Below are positions 55,098-64,000 of a stretch of 64,000 bases of DNA, piece by piece. Position numbers and translations under genes: made by a program. The stretch's first letter is position 1. The number at the start of each line of letters is the position of its first letter. The notes under the pieces were generated by a model. The model was given only the letters and a program-made list of their open reading frames with translations. It was not told the DNA's origin and made no database searches. The DNA is from Limnanthes douglasii subsp. nivea (Eukaryota; Streptophyta; Magnoliopsida; Brassicales; Limnanthaceae): NCBI GenBank assembly GCA_036936605.1, contig JAUPFV010000004.1, positions 65,124,352-65,188,351 on the forward strand, read 5' to 3'.

Positions 55098-57566
55098 ATG
55101 TTCACAACCAGAAACGCTTTGGTGAAACAAGGTTGGCTAAACTTATCATATTTGGAAAGAGCAAGAAGAGAGGCAAAAATCATAGCGGGACTCCCTACCT
55201 CTCCTGGTGGATAGTCAGACAGGGCCAAACACACACAAGAGCTCATCATTATAAAAAAAATCAAAAATTCGAAAACCATCTTTTATCCCAACTCTATCTT
55301 CTTTAAAGTCACATTCTTCAGTTCAAGAGTCTAAAAACCTTCACCTTTTATGGCTATAGGTTCAGATGTTAGGAAATCCAACCCTCGAAGGTGGTTCTTC
55401 CCAACACTTAGTCACTTCCGGAGTGTCTGGAAGGGAAAGTGGGGCCAAACTTTTGCAAGGTTAGTGTGGAGTATTTAATAGCTCTTCAGAATATTTCTTA
55501 TGTATACACCCACACTGCTGAACTGGATCGAATTCGAACAAAATGAGGCTAACCTGATTTCGTTAAGGTGAGAATTCCAATCACTCCGGAAATCCTCATG
55601 GACTGTAACTCCCATAAGTTGGTGGTGCATACCGAAGTGCTCAATTGAGGCCTTCGGTTTCTTTTGGAGCCAGAAATAGTCAGGTATTTCCATCTGATAA
55701 GGTTATGCCCAAGTTAGCTGAGCCCAAATGCATGATATATTTTGTTGGCTGGTATAATGGCATCTAGACTGTCAAGCATTCCCCTAACCATGGAGAAATT
55801 TGCTGCCGTGTCGAGTTTATGCAGAAACCACCATATCCCTTTTTACCATTCCAATATAGGCAATGATTACAAGGTGATGAATGATCTGTTGGAGTCCGAA
55901 AAGCCATGGAGGACCTAATTTATTTTTATCAGTGGAGCATGGGAGAATGGAAGAAAGATAAACTTCACTACCAATCCAAGTCAGCTTACCAACCGCTGGA
56001 AACGTTCAAGTAATATCTGTTCGTATTTTTATTAATCTCTAAATTCTATGTTGATATTTCGAACTGATTTATGTGTCTTCTTGTAGTATTTTCAAAATTG
56101 TTTTCAGAGCATTTGGAGGCAGGCCAAGCTACATGTACCAGGTTGAACGAATGGGCATCATAGAAATGGGGACTGGGTTTCCACAACTGTTTTACATCTG
56201 GAAACATGATGAGGTCTTACCTATGGAATACTACGGGGAGTAGAGACCTTACTTGGGAGCAACTGACCACTCCTCCTCTATCAGATGTTATTCTAAAAAG
56301 AACTAAGGCTAAGGATGGCAAACTCTACTTGCCTTCCAGGAACAAAGCCCCTAGTCACCTGGACAAAATCAAGAACAAAAAGAATAAAACTAAAGTCGAC
56401 TAATCTCATCAAGTCTCCGAAGGGGTTGGTTTCGAGAATCAAGGAGGAATCAACATCGCTTTGTTAGAGGCGGTTGAAGCCACTGGTAAAGGAAAATGGT
56501 GGATCTAATCATCCATCCCAGATTACAAAGAAAGATCACAAGAGGCGTAAGGAAGGTAGTGACCAAAGAATTGTAAAGAAGAAGAAAAGTAGCTTACGGT
56601 TAGAGATAATATTTTGTCCTACCAAACTTCCTCCTCCCATTTCTACTGATCTTCCTCCACAAGAAAAGATTCCATCTAACCCTCCTTCTCCAACTTTCGT
56701 ACCAGTCGAACAACCAACTGTTGAAGAAGATGTTAATCTGGATGAATTTCAAAATATGTACTTTAGTGATCTGGATAAAGATGACTTCGAACGGAATTTT
56801 CCTCATGCTACTGTGGCTAATGCTGTAACCTATAATGGTGAGTCATATGAGGTATCAAGTGAACAAGATACTCTGAGTCATTCCATTTTAGGTTATATCC
56901 ATCTGATAGTTAATCTAGAGAGTCAAGTCAGGGAACAAGCAACGGACATAATTTCCCTAACCAGAGAAAACCAGAGCTTGAAGAACGGTCTCTTCACTAC
57001 TCAGGAAATGATAAAGCCTTAAACAAGAAGAATGAGGACTTGGCTACCAAACTACGCCAGTCCAAGAGTTCTCAAGGGGAGCTCAAGATCAAATAGTCTT
57101 GACTGGAAACTTCTACTTCTACTGAGATCAAATTCTTGAAGGACCAACAAGCTACCAATGCCAACACAATCAATAATTTATCCGAAAAAATACTACTTTA
57201 GAGAAGCTTCTCAAGGATAAGGAAGATGAGAATGCTTCTTTAGTAAGCAAACAAGCCCAAGTGATAGCTGCTAAAATAGAGAAGTATGTTGCCGGAGTGG
57301 TGGATTCTTTGGAGAAAAGAGACGAGGGGGTCAAATCGGACATGTTTTTTCTATTCCACGAAACGTTTCTAAAGAGGGCCCTTGGTTCTTTGTGGAAATA
57401 TGTTCCGTGCAAGGAGATCTCTTTTTATACCATGGTGGATGGTGACAAGCATGGTTATTCAAGTGGAGAAGATTCTGATGAAGGAACTGTTGAGAGTTCA
57501 AACGCTGAACTGAAGAGTCCCACGAAAGGTGAAGGTGATGAAAAAACCGGAGGGAACAAGACCTAA
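55098..57566 (+). pseudogene. Antisense extra ORF (aORF) of element C
   Basis: It starts MFTTRNALVKQGWLNLSYLE and stops after about 40 codons. Later fragments match B: VKYFHLIRL-type and LSPNA blocks near 55680-55730; intron 56010-56086 (GTAATA...TTGTAG); MMRSYLWNTTGSRDLTWEQL (56206-56265); a basic patch KKDHKRRKEG...VKKKK (56530-56590); coiled-coil pieces; and FLKRALGSLWKYV near 57370. A large part of the first exon, including the acidic block, is deleted (55390-55440). It is too damaged to work, but domain order and intron position are kept. Confidence 0.8.
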
Positions 57567-57596
57567 GATTGTAATGTTATGTTGTGTTTCAGAACT

Positions 57597-57676
57597 AAAG
57601 TCCTTGGACGACCAATACATTTTGTTATGTTTTTGTATTCTTGTTTTACAAACTGAAGTCCTTGGATGGCCAAGGA
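57597..57676. repeat. AGTCCTTGG repeats between convergent units, element C
   Basis: Two copies, AAAGTCCTTGGACGACCAA (57597-) and GAAGTCCTTGGATGGCCAAGG (57654-57676, stem CCTTGG/CCAAGG). The two downstream hairpins seen in A and B are degraded here. Confidence 0.6.
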
Positions 57677-58084
57677 AGTTTTTGGATTATGGGTCGGACT
57701 AGTTCCGATCAAGTTTAAATATCAAACCTTTCTTTCGTACAAGCTCCATTATCTTTTTATAACTAATGTTTTAAGTGGTTTTTAATATTTCCAACTTTTT
57801 AAATAGATTTTTAATAAGTGTTGAATGACTCTAATCATGAATATTTAATGAATTTGATCAAGTATTTAGTAAATCTGGTCAGCTCAAAGATAGTTCATTT
57901 GAGATTCGGGATGTTTAATAAGTTTTTAATTTATCCGATCTCCTAAATTATTTTGAAGAAGGAATAAGATATTATTGAAAAAACTCAGACACCTCATTAA
58001 AACCTCCCCGCGCCACAAGGGAAAGAGTATGCCCGCTGAATATTTACACTAAGATATGAGAAGGTAAATATTTACAAGAGAGTT

Positions 58085-59070
58085 CTATTCTATATATAAC
58101 CTGAGATGTTCAATGTTCCATGGGTGATTCAAAACCCTACTCTCTTTGTCTTGAAGTCTATATGTTCCTGGTTTGACTTTTTCACATACCACATACGAAC
58201 CCTCCCAGTTCGGAGCCAGCTTTTCAAACTGATTTTCTTTAGTGTGCAAAAATACCATTCTTAAGACTTTGTCTCCCAATTGAAAATCTCTTCTTTTAAC
58301 TTTGGATGCAAATCTAATTCTTATTAATCCCTGATAGTGTGTTGTTCTTAAATTTACTTTGACTCTTCTCTCTTCAATTAAATCCAACTGATTCCTAACC
58401 GCCATATCATTTTCCTGTTCTGAATATTTTTTAACCCTGAAAGCTGGTAAAGTAGCCAATATGGGTGTGATTGCATCCATCCCATGAACAAGGGTAAACT
58501 GGGATTCTTGTGTAACAGTCTGGGGAGTATTCGGTAAGCCCACAACAATTTTTTACAAATAACTTGGCCACTTTCCTGCAGCTCCTTCCAGATTATTTTT
58601 CAACCCTAAAAATATTCTTCGATTAGAAACTTCAACTTGCCCATTATCTTGAGGGTGGAAAGGAGAAGAAAAACAGTGTTGAATTCCTCGTGAAGTGCAA
58701 AACATCTTCATGTATTTATTATAAAATTGTGGCCCATTATCTGTAGTGATCTTCAAGGGAACTCCAAATCTGCAACATATGTTGGATAGAATAAATTTTA
58801 TAACCGCCTTAGAAGTGGTTCCAACTAAGGGAGCGGCTTTTATCTATTTAGAGAAATAGTCAATTGCCACTATTATTGTTTGATATCCTCCGGATGCCAT
58901 GTGGAGAGGTCCAACCAAATCCAAATCCCACCTATCAAAAGGTATCGGTTCAGATATGCACTCTATAGGAACTGTCGGCACATGGATTTCATTTCTATAT
59001 TTCTGGCGATGATCACACCTCTTGCCATATCTTTGGCATCTGCCATTATTGTTGGCTAGTAGTACCATGC
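58085..59070 (-). pseudogene. Integrase of element C
   Basis: Frames: 59068-58844 with RYRNEIHVPTVP, FDRWDLDLVGPLHMASG (Asp) and IVAIDYFSK; 58756-58553 with ITTDNGPQFYNKYM (Asp) and GQVEVSNRRI (Glu); 58543-58085 with ESQFTLVHGMDAI, FQLGDKVLRMVFLHTKE and HPWNIEHLRLYIE. The order is as in B. At least two frameshifts break it; the DDE residues remain. Confidence 0.88.
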
Positions 59071-59389
59071 TAACAAGACTCTTCTGGTTAAGGCCTTATA
59101 GCCACAATGCGCAGAGTCTTCTCCCTCTTACAGTTTAAATAAAACATTTTGGGATTCTTCAAATCCTAAGCAACGCAAGAAAGGTCTGTTAAATGATTTT
59201 TTATAAAAAAACTTCTCTTAATACCAGGAAACCACGAGCTTTATATTTAATTTTCTTAGCCAAGGGTTTATCCAGAGGTAAAATTCCATCGGAAATAAAT
59301 TGAAAAATATCATACCTCCAGTCTTTGGGTTGAATGAAAAATATACTCATACTTTCTACATTCTCTTTACCCTTTTATTGGCTAGAATC

Positions 59390-59941
59390 TGTTAATGGGC
59401 ACTATAGTATCATAATTCATGGGTAAGATTCAGAATAGGCTATGGTTGCTAAAGAGTCAGCCCCAATATTCTCCGATCTAGGGACATGTTCATATTAGAT
59501 ATTTTTGAAATATGCAGAAACTTCTCTTAATATGAGCAAATATTTTATCAATTGTTCATTCTTTGCCTCAGACTTCCCCTGAGTATGATGAATAAGTAGT
59601 TGAGAGTCACTCATCCATCAGACTCTTTTTGTCCCACATATAAAGGCTAGTCTGAGACCGGCTATAACTACTTCATATTCAGATTCATTGTTGGAGACCC
59701 TTAAACCAAAACATATAGCTTGATATATAGTATCACCATAAGGAGAAGTTAAACAAATTCCAGCCCCACATCCCATGGTATTAGACCCGACATCGGTTCG
59801 AACTACCCATTTTTTTAGACTGGTTTTCTTGTATTTGCCAAGGGGGCCTATCATCATGAAATTATATAAAGAAATCAGCCACTGATTGAGCCTTAACTGC
59901 ATTTTGGGGCACAAAGTCAATATCAATATCGCCCAGCTCAA
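59390..59941 (-). pseudogene. Second (archaeal-like) RNase H of element C
   Basis: Frame 59941-59618 has KKWVVRTDVGSNTMGCGAGI (Asp) and RVSNNESEYEVVIAGLRLAF (Glu). After a frame break near 59615, SDSQLLIHHTQGKSEAK follows. The catalytic residues are present. Confidence 0.8.
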
Positions 59942-59959
59942 TTGATCATTTGGTCATGT

Positions 59960-60340
59960 TGCTTGATATATCAGCCTTTTGGAGAATATTCTTCAAAGGA
60001 AAAGATGTTCGGACGAGAATTGAATGAGCTTGGAAGTATGGTCTCATTTTTCCTAGCTATTATTACCAATGCCAAGACTAACTTTTCTAACTTCAAATAT
60101 CTCTTTTCAGCATCCAACTGACTTTTGCTAATATAATAAACCGGATGAGAGTAATTATCCACCTCTCTTACTAGCACAACGCTCAAAGTTTCTCCCCCTG
60201 AATAGGTTTGAACAATATCTTGGGCAAAGACAAATGCTTCTTGATTTCAAGAAATGCTTGATCACATTGCGAAGACCAATTAAAGTCTTTGGCATTCCTC
60301 AATAGTTGGAAAATTGAGAACACTTGTCTAATGATCTTGA
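59960..60340 (-). pseudogene. First RNase H of element C
   Basis: Frame 60186-59971 has SVVLVREVDNYSHPVYYIS and DAEKRYLKLEKLVLALV. Neighbouring frames carry the linker to RT. It is broken on both sides. Confidence 0.75.
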
Positions 60341-61080
60341 AAAATAAACATGTTTAACGCATCCAAGCGTCCGGTTAATATTGGAACTTCTTTAATGCTT
60401 CGAGGAGGGTCCATAGCTAATAGAGAATTTAGCTGATCCGGATCAGACTGGATCATTTTTTCGCTTATAACATAGCCCGTAACTTTCCAGATCGGACCCC
60501 AGAAACACATTTCTCATGGTTTAATTTTATATTGACAGCCTCTAAGTTAGAAAACATTTCTTGAATATCGAATATGTGCGCATCTTCCTTGAGGATCTTT
60601 AGCATCATGTCATCTATATATACCTCCATATTCCTGCCAATTTGACTAGCAAAGGCTTTATTTACTAACCTTTGATAAGTGGCCCCAATATTTTTAATCC
60701 AAATGGCATCACTTTGTAACAATGAAGTCTTCTATCTGTAATAAAAGTTGTGTGGTCTTGATCATTCAGATCTACTTGTATTTAATTGTACCCTCAAAAT
60801 GCATCTATGAATGACAATAGCTTGTTCCGAGATGTCGAGTCCACTAAGTGATCTATCCGAAGAACAGGATAAGGATCTTTGGGCATGCTTTATTAAAATC
60901 AATGAAGTCAATACACATATGCCACTTTCCATTCTTTTTCTTGACCAAAACAGGGTTGGCAATCCATAATAGGCACTGAGATTATTTGATGTGGCCCATT
61001 TTGGTCAACCGATCAACTTCTTGAACAATTACATATGCTTTTTCTTTGAAGAATGACCTTCTTCTTTGTAGAACCGGTCC
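60328..61080 (-). pseudogene. Reverse transcriptase of element C
   Basis: Pieces: GVCVLTSLILIKHAQ frame (60962-60762), then 60722-60465 with IKNIGATYQRLVNKAFASQIG and NMEVYIDDMMLKILKED, an intact YIDD. Frame 60510-60328 has KVTGYVISEKMIQSDPDQLN, the start of the RNase H connection. Several frame changes occur. Confidence 0.85.
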
Positions 61081-61344
61081 AACATCTATTCATAATGAAA
61101 ACTTATGACAAATCACTTCAGCATGCACTCCGGTTACATCATCTCACCATGCAAATACATGTAAGTTATCCGATAAGAAAGATAATAGCCTTTGTTTCAA
61201 ACTTGGTGGCAACTTGGTACCAATTTTAACATTCTTGCCATTGGCTAGGGAATTGATTTCAACTTATTCTATAGGTATTATAACACTAAGAACCTCTCTT
61301 GGATCATCAATTTCATTTTCATCGGTAGAAGGCTCCAATAGTTG

Positions 61345-61914
61345 TTATTCTTTGTTAATTTTAACCGTCTCCAAAGACTTTGAGGCAAGAGCCGTTGCAT
61401 AGCATTCTCTAGCTAACTTTTGACTGCTTTGGTCAACACCCACTTGTATCCCCACAACATATTTTAAGCACTGATGGACAGTAGATGCCACAACATGCAT
61501 CCTGGAGAGCCAATACCTCCCAAATATAACATTATAAGATGTAGGGCAGTCAACCACAACAAATAACACCTTTACTGTTTTCTTGAAAGGCCATTTTCCC
61601 AACAATATCTCCTCCTCAAATTCTTCGATTACGTCTGCTGAACTCTCAATGAACCCCACAATTGTTTTGTTCAAACGTTAAATAATTGAGGGATTTTTCA
61701 TGTGTGTATAGGTATTCAAAAATAGTATGTTTGCCGAACTAGCCATATCAATTAGGATTCGACGCACATCATTTCCTCCTATTGATGCCCATATCACCAC
61801 AACATCTTCATGAGGCACCGCAATATCTCTTAGGCCATCCTCATCGAAAACTATGAAATGAGTTGGAGTTTGGTATAGATGTGTGGACATTCTTCCATCC
61901 AGCTGGGTATTCAA
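61345..61914 (-). pseudogene. Aspartic protease region of element C
   Basis: Frame 61914-61678 has DEDGLRDIAVPHEDVVVIW and RRILIDMASSANILF, where the DTG box reads DMA. Frame 61674-61345 has KTIVGFIESSADVIEEFEE and LFVVVDCPTSYNVIFGRYWL. The catalytic Thr and Gly are replaced and a stop separates the frames. Confidence 0.75.
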
Positions 61915-61915
61915 A

Positions 61916-63500
61916 CTATTGACATGCCTTTTTTCTTGAACAATTTGAAGGTGCAGTTATAGTATCTTCTCCAAATATGGTTAAAGACTCAAAATATTTA
62001 ACCAGATCAGAAACAGCTAGAGCCTTGTCCACTATCACTCCTACCTGATTCCGACTTGGATCTGGATCAAGGTACTCAGAATTCATATCAAATCTTTCAA
62101 TAATCATCATAGCATCCTCTTGTGTAGACGTCTCAAGAGGTACCGAAGGAGTAGTTCGGGGAGTATTGACATTGGATGGTGCATTATCTGGCCTGCTCCC
62201 CCTTGTTTTTTAACACAGGCTCCTAATTTACCCTTTTCAATGAGATTATGCACCTCTTGTTTCAAGGCTATGCAATCATGGGTATCATGCCCAATGTCAT
62301 TATGATATTTACTCCGGTTTTCTCTAGGAGATTGTAATGCGGCCGACTTTCAAAAGTGTACTTCATTTTTAATTTTGTCATATATCGTAGCCACACTTTC
62401 TGCCAACTCAACAAACCATTCAGGTTGAACCCAAGGTCCCTTTTTATTTCTGATTTGTTGGTTCTGGTTCTGGTTGGATTGATTCTTCCTAGGCTGATGA
62501 GATTTGTGTCAAGTTTCCTTCGATCTGTAACCGGACTGGGTAGTTGTTGAGGTGTTGATGTTGTAGTTGTGCATCTAATATAGCGAGGAATTTTGGATTT
62601 CTTAGTCTCTTTAACATTAATTTGTTTCCAAACTTGATTTAACAACCCTCCAAATGTCATAGCTTTCTTCCGGGTAACAGAATCAGCCAAGTTACCCGAA
62701 TTCAATCCTCTACCTGAGAGAGGCAATTACAACTTGTTCAAAGCAATCTGCCAACCCATTCTTTGTATTTATAAACCTGCTAATGTATTCCTTTAATAAC
62801 TCGTTCGGTTCCTAGGCGCAATGGATGATCGTATCACCATTACCTCTTGGCTTATTGCTTCCAACGAAGTGCCTCCAGAAAGAACTCAAAATATTTCAAA
62901 AACATTTATAGATCCCTAAGGGATACTATTATACCCTTTGAGGCACTTGCCTTGAAGGTTTGAGAGATATACCTGCATAGTAGTATGTCATCATCACCAA
63001 AGTTCATCATAAAGTTCTTAAATTGCTCAAGATGATTGTCCGGATCTTTACTCCTATCATACTTTTCCATCTTGGAACTAATAAATCTTTTAGGAAGATG
63101 TCAGGATAGTATTTTTGTGGACAAAGGTGATTGTCTCTAATTTTGGCTACGACTAAACACGGTAGCCTCATTCGGAGTAGCAAAAAATGCCGGGTTCGGA
63201 TTGGAAAGCAAAGGGATCAATCAATAAATGATCAATATGCTGATCAGCTGAACCCTTCACTTTCCTTTGATACATTTTTAGCCTGCCATGTCTATACATT
63301 TTTCTTATATACTTCTTGGCCATTCTTATTTTCTTCTTTAATCGTCATTCATCACTGCTAGATGAGACTGACTCTTCAAGCTCTGCATCATTAGAGGAAC
63401 TGCTAGAAGATTCCGACGTAGAACTCTCAATCTGTTTAGATCAATGCATTTTTTTGGAGCTGAGATGAGTCTTTGACGACTGCTCATTTTCACCAGGATT
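61916..63500 (-). pseudogene. Gag of element C
   Basis: Frame 62110-61916 has MMIIERFDMNSEYLDPDPSR, the gag-to-protease region. Frame 62726-62268 has LNSGNLADSVTRKKAMTFGG. Other frames carry GPWVQPEWF, LKEYISRF and KYDRSKDPDNHLEQ-type blocks, and near 63370-63420 the Ser/Glu-rich segment seen in B. No continuous frame remains. The start codon region near 63530 is not identifiable. Confidence 0.8.
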
Positions 63501-63545
63501 ATCAGTATGGTGAAGCATTGACGCACCAAATTTTGGTCGCTAATT

Positions 63546-63903
63546 TGATGTGGATAATTTTTTATTGAAGGATATTTTTGGGAAAGAGTTTTAGGAATTT
63601 AATATTTAGAGTGAAATGTAGAGTGATGAAAGAGATGTGTACTAGCAGTAAAGTTTTATCACCCTCATAAATAAAATTAGTTGAGGTATTTATATTTGTT
63701 TAGTGACTTGTGGGCCTTCCGAGTAAGATCATGGGCTTGGGTCAAATTTAAAAACCCCTAAGCCTAAGACAAGAAATGACTAGCAAGCTGCAGAGTCACA
63801 ATCCACTTGGTTGTACTGTTCGATGGGGCATAGTATTGGATATGTCCAAACTACCCTTCTGATTTATGTAGCTCACCAATATCAAAGAATTCCGACCTCA
63901 TCA
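63546..63903 (-). repeat. 5' LTR of element C
   Basis: Starts TGATGTGGATAATTT and ends GACCTCATCA. It contains ACCCTCATAAATA and TATTTATAT near 63690, the LTR TATA region on the minus strand. Confidence 0.9.
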
Positions 63904-64000
63904 ATAATCATATCTCTACCAGAACTAGTACAAGAAGGATCCTAAAAAGGTAGACTCTTATCCAAATTATGATTATCAAGAGTTCATCTTCATCACCACG
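63904..64000. other. Right flank of element C
   Basis: It begins with the duplicated target (ATAAT). The remaining 90 bases have an open frame on the plus strand but are too short to identify. Confidence 0.4.

Larger units (their letters stand above)
54329..63903 (-). mobile_element. Older Tat-type Ty3/gypsy element C (9.6 kb)
   Basis: It has the same plan as element B: two 358-bp LTRs, gag-pol on the minus strand (63500-58085) with both RNases H, and an antisense gene on the plus strand (55098-57566). The LTRs differ at roughly 40 of 358 positions by eye, and internal frames are far more broken than in B, so C is older. LTR and gag sequence are closer to element D than to A and B, so at least two subfamilies are present. 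The primer site (TAGCGACC...) is decayed. Confidence 0.92.

Overview
The window is nuclear DNA from a flowering plant, most likely a eudicot. It is AT-rich, has long gene-free stretches, and contains one intron-bearing host gene of clear plant type plus many layered plant transposable elements. No bacterial, organellar, rRNA, tRNA-gene or CRISPR feature was seen. The only confident host gene is a six-exon minus-strand gene at 23431..27347. It encodes a 394-residue cation diffusion facilitator of the plant Mn-CDF group (MTP11-like). The species cannot be named from the sequence.

Layout, left to right. 1..1323: nothing recognisable. 1324..6850: a decayed minus-strand LINE (ORF1 with DUF4283-like domain, endonuclease, reverse transcriptase, RNase H). 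7201..9020: 5' LTR, primer site and broken gag of a Ty3/gypsy Tat-type element on the plus strand (element D). It is interrupted at 9020 by a second Tat element on the minus strand (element A, 9021..about 15570), which is cut off inside its RT/RNase H region. 15.6-20.9 kb: mostly featureless AT-rich DNA. 20935..21711: a non-autonomous hAT-like element with an 8-bp target duplication. 22261..22740: two tRNA-derived SINEs inserted head-to-tail at one target. 23431..27347: MTP11, with a tandem duplication and a foldback in its introns. 28195..33673: a Ty1/copia element in the same orientation as MTP11 and just upstream of it. 35.75-36.66 kb: gypsy pol fossil (minus strand). 36.84-39.65 kb: copia fossil (plus strand). 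39.735-40.585 and 50.914-52.35 kb: one gypsy fossil (element E), split by an almost complete Tat element (element B, 40591..50908) flanked by a perfect AACTT duplication. 52.4-54.3 kb: unrecognised. 54329..63903: a third, older Tat element (element C) with 358-bp LTRs.

Elements A, B and C share an unusual plan. Gag-pol runs on the minus strand and carries two RNase H domains (the second of the Tat 'archaeal-like' type). A long spliced antisense gene (aORF) runs the opposite way from beside the 3' LTR and converges on pol. The aORF product has a Transposase_28-like domain, a basic NLS-like patch and a coiled coil. The aORF has its own candidate promoter, a palindromic G-box about 165 bp upstream of a TATA box. 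The gap between the convergent units holds a conserved set of short hairpins. This two-promoter, convergent design with hairpins at the meeting point is the most interesting system here. Antisense extra ORFs are known in Tat elements, but I do not know of a description of the promoter and hairpin arrangement. All copies are mutated, so none looks autonomous. The main host-gene question is whether the copia LTR upstream of MTP11, which has a TATA box pointing at the gene, affects its expression.
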